DNA of 64,000 bases from Acanthochlamys bracteata (taxonomy: Eukaryota > Streptophyta > Magnoliopsida > Pandanales > Velloziaceae), in the NCBI GenBank assembly GCA_019914995.1, contig CM034131.1:9642501-9706500 (forward strand), read 5' to 3'. The notes below the pieces were generated by a model that was given only the letters and a program-made list of their open reading frames with translations, was not told the DNA's origin and ran no database searches. A program made the position numbers and the translations under genes. Below, piece after piece: positions 38,090 to 49,955 of the stretch; the first letter of the stretch is position 1; each line of letters begins with the position of its first letter.

Positions 38090-40723
38090 ATGAAAATCAA
38101 TAAGGGAGGAGGAAAGGGTCCTCCCATAACCATGGCGCCGCCCATTTTAAGGGCTGTCCTCCTCTTCACCGTTGTTATTTCTGTATCTTGCCAATCACCA
38201 ACCGGAGGTCCGGCGAAACCTGCGAAATCATTCATCCCTGCTGATAACTTTCTTATTGACTGTGGTGCAAGTTCGCCGCCTGTAACATCTGATGGCCGCA
38301 CGTTCAAAACCGATGCTCAGTCTGCTAGTTTCGTAGCTGCTAAAGATGAGATTCAGGTTTCTGTCCCTCCGGAGAAAGCTCCCAAGGTTCCTTCTCCGGT
38401 TTATCTCACCGCTCGTGTTTTCTCTGATGAGGCAACGTATACGTTCCACTTGGCTCATCCTGGATGGCATTGGATCAGGCTTCATTTCTTCGCTGTCCCC
38501 AACGACCAGTACAATCTCACCAAAGCTGTGTTTGGTGCTGCAACTGATCAGTACGTGTTGCTTCACAGCTTCACCGTTGCTGATCTTAACGAATGGGTTC
38601 TGAGGGAGTTCCTTATCAACGCGACGAACGAACGGCTTACGATCCGTTTCACACCGTTGAGAAACTCTTTCGCTTTCATCAACGGCATAGAAGTTGTTTC
38701 GGCTCCGCAGGAAGTGATCCCTGATCAAGTCCAGCAGCTTGATCCAAAGGCAGACTTACAAGGAGGCTTCTCTTCGTACGCTTACCAGACGGCTTACCGA
38801 CTCAATGTTGGTGGTTCGTTGATAACTCCAGGCAACGATTCTCTGACACGGACATGGGAAGATGACACGCGGTACCAGTACGTGCAGAACAATGTCTCCA
38901 CTGGCGACAAGGTTCAAGTTGCACCGAATGTTGTTAAGTATCCTGAGGGGTTCAACGCTCTTGTTGCACCAACGAGGGTTTATTCCTCTGCCGTTCATCT
39001 CAAGGATGCCAGGACCGAGCTCCAGAAGACGAACGTTACATGGCAATTCTCTGTCGACCCGGCATTTGCTTACCTTGTTCGGCTCCATTTTTGTGATATC
39101 ATCAGCAAGACCCGCGGCGAGCTCCTCTTCAATGTCTATGTCAATGAGAAGATCGCGATCCCTACGCTTGATCTCTCGCAGGCTGTTCCAGAGCTTGCCA
39201 TGCCGTACTATGCTGACATTTTAGTGAACACTTCCGTCGTGTCCTCTGGGCAATTGATGATCCAGATTAGCCCTGCCGGAAGCTCGGAGTCCGGCATTAA
39301 CGACGCATTGCTGAATGGAGTCGAAGTGTTGAAGATGAGCAACTCGGTGGGGAGTTTGGACGGCGAGTTCGGAGTTGACGGATCTAGAGCTGCTGATTCT
39401 GGCAGCAGCAAGCGGAAGACAGTGGCGATGATAGGTCTCGCTATGATGTTTGGAGCTTTTGCAGGCCTTGGAGCTATGGTGGTGAAATGGCACAAGAGGC
39501 CGCACGACTGGGAGAAGCGGAACAGCTTCTCCTCGTGGTTGCTGCCGATCCACACCGGCAACTCGAGCTTCATGACAAATTCCAAGTCTGGCTTTGGGTC
39601 ACACAAGAGCGGATACACTTTCTCCTCCACCATTGGGCTCGGCCGATATTTCTCGCTCTCCGAACTGCAGGACGCAACCAAAAACTTCGACGAGAAGAAC
39701 ATTATCGGCGTTGGAGGGTTCGGAAATGTTTATCTCGGCGTATTAGAAGACGGAACCAAAGTTGCCGTTAAGCGTGGGAACCCGCAGTCGGAGCAAGGAA
39801 TCAATGAATTCCAGACTGAAATTCAAATGCTATCCAAGCTCCGGCACCGCCACCTTGTGTCTTTGATCGGGTATTGCGACGAGAACTCCGAAATGATCCT
39901 AGTTTATGAATACATGGACAAAGGTCCCTTCAGAGACCACATCTACGGCAAGGATCTTCCGCCGCTGTCCTGGAAACAACGCCTTGAGATATGTATCGGC
40001 GCAGCCCGTGGTCTTCACTACCTCCATACCGGCACTGCTACAGGTATCATTCACCGTGATGTTAAGACCACGAACATCCTACTTGACGAGAACTTCGTCG
40101 CCAAGGTTTCGGATTTCGGTTTGTCGAAAGACGCTCCCGGCATGAACCAGACCCATGTCAGCACTGCCGTTAAGGGAAGCTTTGGGTACCTAGATCCTGA
40201 ATACTTCCGAAGACAGCAGCTCACTGACAAGTCTGACGTGTACTCCTTCGGTGTTGTCCTGCTTGAAACTCTTTGCGCTCGTCCGGCCCTCAACCCTGCA
40301 CTGCCCCGTGAACAGGTGAACCTCGCCGAATGGGCAATGCAGTGGAAACGCAAGGGTTTGCTGGAGAAGATCATTGATCCAACGATCGCCGGAACGATCA
40401 ACAAGGAGTCTCTAAGGAAGTTCGCGGAGGCGGCAGAAAAGTGTTTAGCTGAGACTGGCGTTGATCGTCCGTCCATGGGCGACGTTTTATGGAACCTTGA
40501 GTACGCATTACAGCTGCAAGAAGCTAACCCGCCTGCTCTGCCGGCCGGTAAAGAAACTAACTCAGACGAGAAGGGTAAGTCTGTTGAGAAGGATGAAGAG
40601 ACTGCAGCAATTGCTCCGGCTCAGACAGCAGGACAGGATGCGGCCGCGGCGCGTCAGTTTGAGCTTTCGAGCACAGGGATGGCGGATGACTTGTTTAACG
40701 AGGTTGTCGGCAAGGGACGGTGA
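38090..40723 (+). CDS. BUPS: CrRLK1L receptor-like kinase, BUPS1/2-like (At4g39110/At2g21480)
   Basis: Malectin-like receptor kinase. Arabidopsis BUPS1/2 work with ANXUR receptors and RALF peptides to keep growing pollen tubes intact. Intronless, 877 residues, the family length. A second ATG at 38132 (MAPPILRAVLLFTVV) may be the true start of the signal peptide. Order: signal peptide; tandem malectin-like ectodomain (about 45-420) with FLIDCGASS, HPGWHWIRLHFFAVPND and YRLNVGGSLITP; the BUPS-type juxtamembrane text MSNSVGSLDGEFGVDG; one membrane helix near 450; then the kinase with GVGGFGNV (about 541), HRDVKTTN (about 654), DFGLSK and GSFGYLDPEYFRRQQLT. Catalytic residues look intact. The C-terminal tail is Ala/Glu-rich. 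It lies between two PADRE genes transcribed the other way. Confidence 0.95.
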   Translation: MKINKGGGKGPPITMAPPILRAVLLFTVVISVSCQSPTGGPAKPAKSFIPADNFLIDCGASSPPVTSDGRTFKTDAQSASFVAAKDEIQVSVPPEKAPKVPSPVYLTARVFSDEATYTFHLAHPGWHWIRLHFFAVPNDQYNLTKAVFGAATDQYVLLHSFTVADLNEWVLREFLINATNERLTIRFTPLRNSFAFINGIEVVSAPQEVIPDQVQQLDPKADLQGGFSSYAYQTAYRLNVGGSLITPGNDSLTRTWEDDTRYQYVQNNVSTGDKVQVAPNVVKYPEGFNALVAPTRVYSSAVHLKDARTELQKTNVTWQFSVDPAFAYLVRLHFCDIISKTRGELLFNVYVNEKIAIPTLDLSQAVPELAMPYYADILVNTSVVSSGQLMIQISPAGSSESGINDALLNGVEVLKMSNSVGSLDGEFGVDGSRAADSGSSKRKTVAMIGLAMMFGAFAGLGAMVVKWHKRPHDWEKRNSFSSWLLPIHTGNSSFMTNSKSGFGSHKSGYTFSSTIGLGRYFSLSELQDATKNFDEKNIIGVGGFGNVYLGVLEDGTKVAVKRGNPQSEQGINEFQTEIQMLSKLRHRHLVSLIGYCDENSEMILVYEYMDKGPFRDHIYGKDLPPLSWKQRLEICIGAARGLHYLHTGTATGIIHRDVKTTNILLDENFVAKVSDFGLSKDAPGMNQTHVSTAVKGSFGYLDPEYFRRQQLTDKSDVYSFGVVLLETLCARPALNPALPREQVNLAEWAMQWKRKGLLEKIIDPTIAGTINKESLRKFAEAAEKCLAETGVDRPSMGDVLWNLEYALQLQEANPPALPAGKETNSDEKGKSVEKDEETAAIAPAQTAGQDAAAARQFELSSTGMADDLFNEVVGKGR

Positions 40724-42078
40724 TTAATATCAAAGTTTTTAAGTAGCCATTGATTTATTGGAAGGGCATTTGAGAAGTAACTCTGCAGTGTTTGTCTGGG
40801 GTTAGGGGGATTTATATATGTTGCATTGATTCATTGTTCATCATGATTTTTTCCATTTTGTCTTGTGTAAAACTGAGCTAAATTTTTTTTGGTTGTAAAG
40901 AGAACGGAGCGTGTGTGCTTGGTCCTTGTACTTTTCACTGTACTACGTACATTTTGTTTTTTCTATTAAAATTGTATTGTTTATATTAAAAGTTATTTTA
41001 ATTTCATCAAAATTTATTTTATTCTATCAGATTTTGAATTTAAAGTTATTTTTATATTTGAATTTATTCTGAATTTTTGAACTTATTTTTAATTCTTGTC
41101 TTATCAAATAGAGTTTCACTGACAAAAATATATTAATTATATGGAAGTGAATTTTTTACATAAATTTGGTAAAAGTAAATTCGTAAAAATAATTAAAATA
41201 TATGAAGTAAAATTTTAGAGTTAGATTTTGATAAAAATAATTTTAATATAAAGATAAAAAAAGAAGCTCAGAATGATAATTAAATACATAAATTGGCAAA
41301 CTAAAATTTTGAATATAAAAAGTATAATTTCTTACATTTAAAATAATAATTAAAATATATAATAAAAAATCTTACATTTAGAATAAATTTTTTATAAAGT
41401 GATATTTAAAAATATAAATTTAGAAATAGATATATATAAAATAAATTATTATAAAAGTTATATCATTCGAAATTAAAAGAATATAATTTTATGTGTAAAG
41501 AAACACACTTGCATATATGATATCAAAGAAAAGTATGTGAAATTTGTTGTTTAAATTTTTTTCACGCATCTTATAACATCTCAAAAGTTTTGGTATAATT
41601 TCAATTGAATAGTATGAATGTTTTTTTTAAAAACATTTAAAGACGCTCTGTATGAATTTCTTAGTGGGTGTATGAAATTGTTTTTCTGAGCCTTTCACCT
41701 TCGGAACGTTTAGGTTCATTATGCATATAACTACCAACAAAAATATCCGGCCAAAAAAACCAAAAAAATCAAAGAAAATTTTCCAGATTTAAAAGTTTTT
41801 GCTGCATTTACTTTTTGGTAAAAAAGTAAAGAATGTTTTGTACAATTGGGTGTTCTTTTTCTTTTTCGAGATAAATAGAACTGGATTTGGCCTGAATTGA
41901 ACTTAAAGTGAATCTTTATAGCATGGCCAGAAAATCTTCATAACCGTTTTCTTGAATTGATTCACTCCTCTCTTTCTCCTCTTTTCTCTCTCATGATCAT
42001 TCAGCCGCCGTAAGCTAGCGCGGCGAAGCCATCTTCATCAGAACAACCGAAGAATTAAATCTTCATGTTGATTTCCAT
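40724..42078. other. Convergent 3' spacer, AT-rich
   Basis: The stretch lies between the kinase stop and the PADRE stop. It is extremely A/T-rich from 40960 to 41470, with blocks resembling decayed miniature elements (for example near 41330-41470). No open frame worth noting. Confidence 0.5.
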
Positions 42079-42567
42079 CTACTCCTCTTGAATCGAACTC
42101 AATTCAGAAGCAAAACTCCTCTCTGATCCAGAGCTCTTCTTCTTCCTGCTCTTCAACCTCAACCTCTCGGAAGAACAGGTCGTCTTCGATCGATCAGCTT
42201 CCGGAAACACTAACGGCGCCGAGGAATCAGAATCAGTACTGCTTTTTAACGCATCGCTCGCTCTAGCAACAAGCTTCGCCATGTCACCACTCTGCATTGT
42301 TCTTCCAATCATAGATCTCGGAAGAACAAAGTACAGCTGGCCTAACTGCAACTCTTCCTCCGGCGATAGATTGAAAACAACGCCATTAAACTCTAAATCA
42401 TCAGCGCTGCAAATGAACGAGTTTGTTCTACAGTTCTTCAACGCCTCTGCTGCAGTGATGGGGTTAGAGAACTCCAGCAAGCTACCGTGTTCTGTTACTA
42501 CTTTAACAATATTCAACGGCGTAACTGTTGCCGCCGTTGATTTACCGCAAGAGCAACACGATCCCAT
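42079..42567 (-). CDS. PADRE/DUF4228 domain protein with N-terminal acylation signal
   Basis: A single exon of 162 residues. It begins MGSCCSCGKS: Gly2 with nearby Ser and Cys residues predicts myristoylation plus palmitoylation, hence plasma-membrane anchoring. PADRE core: VKVVTEHGSLLEFSNPITAA, NSFICSADDLEFNG, EEELQLGQLYFVLPRSM. The tail is Lys/Arg/Ser-rich (LRLKSRKKKSSGSERSF). An ATG three codons earlier is possible, but the MGSCCS start is preferred because of the acylation motif. It is a paralogue of the gene at 35392-35892, and the two flank the receptor kinase. Confidence 0.9.
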   Translation of the reverse strand: MGSCCSCGKSTAATVTPLNIVKVVTEHGSLLEFSNPITAAEALKNCRTNSFICSADDLEFNGVVFNLSPEEELQLGQLYFVLPRSMIGRTMQSGDMAKLVARASDALKSSTDSDSSAPLVFPEADRSKTTCSSERLRLKSRKKKSSGSERSFASELSSIQEE

Positions 42568-44312
42568 GGTGAGCACTTCACTCTTTTGGTTTCTAAATCT
42601 GATTGATCGATTAATGAATTTTTTGTTTGATGAATGAACACTGAGAGGGAATGAAGTTGAATTTATATAGAAGAACTAAAAAAAAAAAAAAAAAGAAAAA
42701 CATGTGAAAATGGTGATGTCTACGGGTGATGGGTTTATGTGGCAAACATGCATTTTAATGACAGGCTGTTTTTGTTTTAATATTATTTTTATTAAAAATT
42801 AACTCTAAATTTTATTATATCAATTTGACACTGTTATTGTAGTGAAAAATAAAACATCGGAGCAGTTGTATGATATGTTCCTGTGAATTTACGATAAAAT
42901 AAATAATTTATGTGGTACGAGTCTGATGGCTATTTATTTAGGAAATGATATGAATAAAAAAAAGGGTTCAATTAAGGTGTTAAAATAAGTTTGGAGCTAC
43001 GTTGGATGTCCATATTAACGACTCGTGTGTAACTTGTGGGTCTTACAAAATTATTGAGAGCACCAAAACGTGAGGTGGTGGCAGTGTAGACCGGGTTGGG
43101 AATGATCGATCATGTGAATATTTTTTAGAATTTGTTGTCGCTCTTCCGAAAAGCTCAAACATGTTCCATGCACAACAACACAATATTTAGCATTTTTCAG
43201 AAAGAAGATCGATCTGCTGATAATAATTGTCTTGCTAGATCAACACTAGAGGTCCAAAAATATGCTAGCCAAATGAGTAAATTGGGTCGAGACCGAGGGG
43301 TTGCAAAATTTTTTTATCTGATTTTATTGGTGATTTGTTTCAATTTTTAATTTTTTAATATTGTAAACAAAACAATAAAAATTTAGTGATGATGTTAGTA
43401 TTATCGTTGCTATTATATGTATATTTTTATAAAAACTTTTTTTCTATATTAATTGATCAATTATTAACGTTGATTAAATCAATGATTAATATTGATCGAT
43501 CAATTTATTAGTATTCAAACTGAAAGACCGCCCCGTATGTCGAGTATACTACTTGATAGATTGGGCAGGCCAAGTCAACCCAATTATGTTACTGTTTTAT
43601 AGATCATGCCATCGTAATTCGGATTGATCTGTTTAGATCGATCTATATTTTTATTCCTCTCAAATACGATTTTATGTGGACCAAAATTTTATATTGCTTT
43701 GCGTAAACATATATTTTAATTGGCAGAAAGTGTGTTTTGTAAACTGAATTTGTCGGATCTAAAACCAGTAAAAAATAGATTAGAGTGGAGTTTGGGATGA
43801 ACTGAGATATGCAAAAGTTTGAATTCAAATTTTGAGGAAAGAAAATTAGTTTCGTATAATTGTACCATTTACTGCACATCAACACAAACGGACATGCTTG
43901 TATTTTCAAATTTTATTTTATTTATATTAAATATCACTTCAAATTTTATTTTTATCAAATTTTATGTTTTACTAAACTTTAATTTTATAAAATTTAGTTT
44001 TGTAAAATTCGGTATTTGAAACACACCCTATTTAGATTAGAAAATTGGAATATGCTTAAGATTAACTTATCGATTTATGTAATTGATTTATAATACTTTC
44101 TAAACTTAATAACTTTTTATTTATAATATATAACCATGATATATATAATAGTATGAAAACCGTTCTAATGAACGGTACTGTTCAATTGTTAGCTTTTACA
44201 ATTTACTAGAACAAGCCAAAGCCAGTTCCATGAAGCAACATAGCGATCAGTTCATGACAAACTTTAAAGGTTCCTGATGAACAATATTCAGAACATCTTT
44301 TTTCTTCCAACA
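42568..44312. other. Promoter of the PADRE gene and AT-rich spacer
   Basis: Includes an A-rich tract at about 42679-42700 just upstream of the PADRE leader. From 42770 to 44250 it is AT-rich, with a TTGATCGATCAAT-like palindromic patch near 43490. I recognise no gene. Confidence 0.5.
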
Positions 44313-45116
44313 TCATTTAGATATGAATGATCCAACAACTCCGGCAATAACCGTTGTCGGATCGCCTAGCAAAGCCGATATAATAAACTGCACCGCCATT
44401 CCGGCGACCTCACAGCACTTCTTGATTTTCCCCTTCGACGATCTACGATGATGGTTCACCCCAACTCCTCTAATACTTGGTATCTTATTCATTCCGACCA
44501 ACCCTCCGCCACCGTGATGATCACCAGCACCCTTAGTAACAGTCGTAACGCGGCTACCGCTATTGCTGCCACTTTTGCCGGTGCTGCGGCTGCCGTAGTA
44601 AATCTCTTGCCAACTCTCCACCAGCATCTCTGCTACACAAGCAACATGCAGCGTGTACTCTTTACACGAGCTCCGGTAACTCCATCCTTTCCCACGGCGA
44701 CCGCAACGGTGACACTGTCCGCTAACCTTTTTATACAAATACAAATGCAATCCTCCACCAGCATCGATCGAGAACGGCAACGCAGCGCAACAAGGGTGCA
44801 AATCAAACCCGCAAGCACGACAATGGTAGACGAACCCGAGTACATCCCTACCGCAAGCATTGCAGTAGCGCGCCCCGTCTCCCGGCGGCCGAGGGAAGAA
44901 ATTAAAAAAACATTTCGGAAAGAAGGGGTGCCGGAGTGGTGAAGTTGTTGTCGGTAGAGCGCAGTGGCGGTGGAGATCGTAATCGCATGCGGCGCAACGG
45001 AATCGCGATCCAATTCCCGCTTCACGGCAACCGTCGCAACGAAACGGTGACTCAGAGTAGTCTAAACGGAGGTTGTGCTGTGGGTGGCTGAAGTGCGTTA
45101 CCTCACCGTACTTCAT
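44313..45116 (-). CDS. DC1 (Cys/His-rich C1-like) zinc-finger protein
   Basis: A single exon of 267 residues. DC1 proteins are a large plant family with zinc-binding C1-like modules, linked to defence, hormone and redox signalling; the molecular ligand is generally unknown. Three modules are visible: HFSHPQHNL with CDGCREAG...CAACDYDLHRHCA, CNACGRDVLGFVYHCRACGFDLHPCCA-type spacing, and a weaker CHRCGRRGKGWSYRSSCKE with LHVACV. The C-terminus is glycine/serine-rich, then basic (HHRRSSKGKIKKCC), and ends in a hydrophobic segment (about 235-267) that may associate with membranes. The third module lacks part of the Cys set. Confidence 0.88.
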   Translation of the reverse strand: MKYGEVTHFSHPQHNLRLDYSESPFRCDGCREAGIGSRFRCAACDYDLHRHCALPTTTSPLRHPFFPKCFFNFFPRPPGDGARYCNACGRDVLGFVYHCRACGFDLHPCCAALPFSIDAGGGLHLYLYKKVSGQCHRCGRRGKGWSYRSSCKEYTLHVACVAEMLVESWQEIYYGSRSTGKSGSNSGSRVTTVTKGAGDHHGGGGLVGMNKIPSIRGVGVNHHRRSSKGKIKKCCEVAGMAVQFIISALLGDPTTVIAGVVGSFISK

Positions 45117-45270
45117 ACCTGTTAATGTTAACTGTTAGCTACGTACACATATATAACAAACATTTTTTGTCTATATATAAAAGTTTCTGATGTTTATGAT
45201 TTGTAATTATATGAGAATAATATAATTTGGGATTAATGTTTTGATCAGAAACATCGATTTATATATATAT

Positions 45271-45390
<120 letters not shown>

Positions 45391-46565
45391 CTTGATAAAG
45401 AAGATGAACATTATATGTTGGTATATATGCTCTGGGATGGTGTTTGGTTCTTGTCTTCTTTTTCCCAAACCTTTGTGTTGGAAAATGTTGGGCTGATATT
45501 CTTTCTTGCTTCATCTTACCGCAGACTTAATTAAATAGGAAATATAAACATTAGAAATCTTGTAAATTATTAAACAAGTAATGTTCTTATCAGAATCGTT
45601 CTGAAGATAATAATACAGTTAGCACCGAGAAGCACTCTCAGATAACTACAAAAATTTTGTTTGTACATTAATTATTGCGTGTTATGATAATTAATCAGTT
45701 ATGTGCGTTACACATCATACAAATATTCTGTTGAAAAAAAAAAACTTCTTATTTACTGGAGAGAACAAGTTCGATGTGTCAGGTATGTTGATGAAGTTCT
45801 ATTTGATCGAGAATTATTAAGCATATGGAATATGGAATAATTATAAGAATAGCAACGCCATTATCAGCTAGTAGCTCACTCAAGTGGCAACTTAACAGGA
45901 CAAGTCCGTTTATTCTAATGTCGCGTAAATCATTTTTATGTGAGATTTTAAATTAAGATTACGTTACATGTACACATTATTATTATAGATTTTACTTTTA
46001 CTTTTCTATCACACTACTTTTACCACATTTTAAAAATCAAATAATTAATCAATTATTTAAAATTAGTATATCTCATATATAAAAATATATATTTATATAT
46101 TTTAACACGTAAATAATATAAGATATTAAAAAAATGAATTATTAAATCCACCAAATTTTTTACTCATATTTAATTTGACTAGTTCGCTTTACATTTAGAC
46201 ATTATTTTATTATTATTAATCCAAATTTAGTCCAATTTGAAATTCTAAAAAATTTTTATATTAAATTAATTTTAAGTGTTTTAATACAACTAATTTTTAT
46301 TTGATCAAAATAGTTTTTCATCAAACTTTATGTTTATTAAATTTATTTGTGTAAAACTGATTTTCAGACAATTCCAACCTGAATTATGTACCGCATGGTC
46401 CGCATACATAACTATAAGTCTATAAGTACGAATTTGAAGATATGACACCCGTCTTTAAGAATTTTAGAAAATGGTTTACATATTTACCACTGCTAAATAT
46501 AATATAGTGACCCGGTATTGCAAAATATAATCATCTAAGTTTGAGTGACACGTCATCATCTTGCG
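45391..46565. other. Spacer between the DC1 and PPR genes
   Basis: The divergent intergenic region, AT-rich, especially 46000-46330. No gene seen. The last 60 bases probably form the PPR leader. Confidence 0.5.
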
Positions 46566-48011
46566 ATGGCGGCGAAGAGCAGCAAAGCTCTCTTTCGTTA
46601 CTTTTCGTCTATACCTCCATGCTTCAACTCCTCCACTGCCGCCACCGTCGGCATTGCCGGCGGCGAGATCACCATCACCGAGGAAGATGAAACAACAATC
46701 TCTACAGCAGTATCTATCATTCGATCTCAGAAGAACAAATCAAGGTGGCGATTCCTCCACGCCCACCGCCACTCCACAGTGTTCTCTCCTCTCCAATCCG
46801 CAGAGATCATTCGCCGTCTTCGAAACAACCCTCATCTCGCCTTGCGCTTCTTCAACTCTTCTCTTTGTTCTTCCACTCACCTTCTCCCGTCCGTCGCCGC
46901 CGCTTTTGTTCTCGCTCGATCCCGCAACCGTTCTTCTACTCTCTCTGTTCTCCTCTCTGCTACTCGAATCGACAGCAGTCCATTAGATCTGTTTGAGATT
47001 TTGGTGAAGTACTACAGAGCGTTCGATTCTGCTCCATTCATCTTCGACATTCTTATTATTGCTTATATAAGGTCACACAATCTTGATCGGGCTCTGGAAA
47101 TCACCAGGCTTCTTAAATCTAGAAACATTTGTGTTCAAATCTCTACGGGAAACGAAATCATCACTGCTGTCTCGCGTTCTCGTGGATCTCTCGCCGCGAT
47201 CGAGATTTATAAACAGCTTGGGATTTCACCGAAAGTTTCAACCTTTAATGTTCTTCTGCATGCGATCTATCGGGATGGGTGTTATCTTGAGCGAGTGAAT
47301 GAAATCAGAAGCGAGATGGAGAGATTTAATTGTCTGCCGAATCTGTTTACTTACAATATTATGATTGCTGCGAACTGTGATGAAGGATTGATTGATGAAG
47401 CGGAGAATTTGTTCGATGAAGTGGAGAAGAAGGGAATCGGACCGGATGCTATAACATTCAACACGATGATCGATGGTTATTCTAATGCCGGAGAAATCGA
47501 GAAAGCTGAAGAATTCTACAGAAAGATGGAATTGAGAGGGATTGAACCAACAAGCAATACATTTGAGTTCTTGATCAGAGGGCACTGCAGAGTTGGAAGG
47601 CTTGATTCTGCATTCGTTCTTCTTCGTGATATGAGGAGGAGAGGGTTTGAGCCGGACACTGAGACTGTAGACGAAGTGCTCGATGAAATGTCCAAGAAGA
47701 GCCGCGCGGAGGAAGGGTTGCAGATGTTGAGGGAAGCAATGCGCAGGGATGACAGTTTCTCTCCATCAAAAAGGAGTTACGAGACTTTGATAAGAGGGTT
47801 CTGTGATGAAGGGGAGTTGGAGGAAGCTGCGAAACTTCAAGCAGAAATGGCAGGAAAAGGATTCAGTGCAGGTTTGAATGTCTATCAAGCCTTCATCATG
47901 GGGTATAGAAAGATTGGGAATGTGGAGATGGCTGAGAAGTTGGAAGACGAGATGCTAAAAATGGCAGACGATGCCCCTTATGGAGATAAATTTCATGCAG
48001 AGTCGAGCTGA
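46566..48011 (+). CDS. P-class pentatricopeptide repeat protein (At2g15980-like)
   Basis: PPR proteins bind organellar RNA in a base-specific manner and act in processing, editing or stability. Intronless, 481 residues. The start is ATG 46566 (MAAKSSKALFRYF). The N-terminus is Ser/Arg-rich with few acids in the first 30 residues, which fits a mitochondrial or plastid presequence. About seven repeats of 35 residues are readable, for example FTYNIMIAANCDEGLIDEAE, ITFNTMIDGYSNAGEIEKAE and NTFEFLIRGHCRVGRLDSAF. No E, DYW or SMR domain follows, so it is a plain P-class member. The conserved upstream block NNPHLALRFFNSS supports the At2g15980 relation. The RNA target is unknown. Confidence 0.92.
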   Translation: MAAKSSKALFRYFSSIPPCFNSSTAATVGIAGGEITITEEDETTISTAVSIIRSQKNKSRWRFLHAHRHSTVFSPLQSAEIIRRLRNNPHLALRFFNSSLCSSTHLLPSVAAAFVLARSRNRSSTLSVLLSATRIDSSPLDLFEILVKYYRAFDSAPFIFDILIIAYIRSHNLDRALEITRLLKSRNICVQISTGNEIITAVSRSRGSLAAIEIYKQLGISPKVSTFNVLLHAIYRDGCYLERVNEIRSEMERFNCLPNLFTYNIMIAANCDEGLIDEAENLFDEVEKKGIGPDAITFNTMIDGYSNAGEIEKAEEFYRKMELRGIEPTSNTFEFLIRGHCRVGRLDSAFVLLRDMRRRGFEPDTETVDEVLDEMSKKSRAEEGLQMLREAMRRDDSFSPSKRSYETLIRGFCDEGELEEAAKLQAEMAGKGFSAGLNVYQAFIMGYRKIGNVEMAEKLEDEMLKMADDAPYGDKFHAESS

Positions 48012-48663
48012 ATCTTGCAGACTTTAATTTAAGTTAGAGCACAACCTTACGAGCTTGTTACCTGCCCCAAGACTGGATGCTGTTAATCTAGGGTTAACGC
48101 AGCAGCACAGGAGGTTGTAAATGCTATGCACAGGTATGCTAAACTGCACTTTTCTTGTGCTCAAATTATCAGTCAATGTGACTTTGAAGAAACTTAAACG
48201 TTTGGCATTACATTTGAAGCTTTTATTGTTACAAATAAACACTACCCATTTTTCACTCAATCTTTTTGTGTAATTTTTCTATAATCTTAGTTAAAAAATC
48301 AAGCTCATTTTTTAAAATCATGGAACAATGTTACTATATTTCATAAGTGCGACTACATGGACATGATTTGATATACAAGTATGAGAGCATTACAATCATG
48401 GAGCAATTGAGGCGCGTGGAAGAGATGTTCAGGCAACCTGACAACCTGTATCCTCCGGTAAACTTCAAGAAAACTATCCAACAAGTTTATTTTCTAACAT
48501 TTCCCAAAATGCTATTAACAGAGCCAGAATTCAGATTTCATCAAGAATGGAATGCTATTATGTACGAGTTAAACTTACCAACCAACCATATGGCTACAAA
48601 AAATCTATAATATGCTGTTTTGAGAATACCAAGCGGGGTAATCAACAAACAGAAAAAAGAAAA
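48012..48663. other. Convergent 3' spacer
   Basis: The stretch lies between the stops of the PPR gene and the CASP-like gene and should contain both 3' untranslated regions. The open frame 48347-48610 has no recognisable domain. Confidence 0.5.
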
Positions 48664-49955
48664 TCACCAAGAGGCCACGAGCCACAAGTTGAAAAGAGAA
48701 GAGGCAGCAGTTAGGAACCATGCCAAGAAAGCCATTGCTGTTGATAGCTGGTATCTTCCACAATAACTTGAGGGGCAATATGGCCCATTGGAGCGAGCAA
48801 GAAGATCTACAACACCAGCAGTTGCACAAGCTGCTGCCAGAGAAAGGATCGACAAAACCTGCCAGCAGCAATTAAAGTGGAGTTAATGGCTCTTCAGATG
48901 TTTCTTGGATATCTCAGTTGAAGAAGAACGTACCCAATCACCAACAACCACTATTGCCATAACACCAGGTAGGCGAAGTGGGAACCCAACAATAACGGAA
49001 TATGCATCTACAACTGCTAGCATAGCACTCCAAGGTATCACCAGACCCATTACTGTGACTAGGAAGCTGGCAATAAAGACATTGGAAAACAAAACGTTAT
49101 AGACAAAATACAAACATAAATTGGTAGTGCCAGAAATCTTTCCATTGCAACTTGTATGCAAAATTATTCGCATATATATTACAGGAGCAAACAGCATATT
49201 TTAATACCTCTCACGCTTCTGCACCTTCAATCTTATATGAAAAGATGTTAGTTTTGAGACTGCTAAATTTATCAAACCCTTGATTTGGAAAATTCAAAGG
49301 CACTATGCATGCAATCAAACTAATGGTAATTCAAGTCTGTTTTGTTGTTTGAGCATCAATCCTCTTTGACAGACATCAAGAAGAATGCCATATCCCAAAC
49401 TCCGCCATAATTCCGCTTCGTTCATAGTTTTTGTGGTGGAAGATACTTGTATTTCAGCATCTATCCAATTCAGTTATTCCCCAATTATCACTCCAAAATT
49501 GTTTCTGTATCTTTAACAAGAGCATAGTAAATTTCAAGGCTAGATATAAGCTTGAGAGATTGACTGCTATTGTCATTCCAGCTCATAACTTTTCCAACTA
49601 AGAAACAACGAACTTTTGGTGAATGTCAAGGGATTGAATCCCTCAGGCTAGTTTAGTTAGGCAGCACTCAATACTCTACACTCTGATTCCGAATGAACTA
49701 TAAGTGGCATAATCAAATATGAGAACATCATATTCAGGACTTCTTTTCACGCAAACATCTAGCACTTTTTAAGTTGAACGATCAAGATTAAACTGTAGTA
49801 GACAACAATTGAGAAGCTAAATACCAGAAAGCTGTGTAGCTATAGAACTGAACGCCCATGGACATGAACAACAACGACGCTGTAGAGAAGAGAGTCTGCC
49901 CCAATCTCAACGACAAGCTCGCGCCCGTCCCTACCGCTCCCGGTGTCTCCTCCAT
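48664..49955 (-). CDS. CASP-like membrane protein (CASPL5C type)
   Basis: Casparian strip membrane domain protein-like family: small four-helix plasma-membrane proteins (MARVEL-related). CASPs scaffold wall-modifying enzymes. The roles of the CASPL5 group are unclear. Three exons join in frame: 49825-49955, 48934-49066 and 48664-48858, giving 152 residues. Text: MEETPGAVGTGASLSLRLGQ, the first helix TLFSTASLLFMSMGVQFYSY, then VTVMGLVIPWSAMLAVVDAY, GVMAIVVVGDWVLSILSLAA and a last helix ending SSLFNLWLVASW. The start ATG 49955 matches the family beginning MEE.PG. No breaks seen. Confidence 0.92.

Noticed and set aside
38228-40476. Long antisense and alternate frames inside the receptor kinase gene
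   Set aside because: They are shadows of a GC-richer intronless coding region. The kinase frame explains all conservation.
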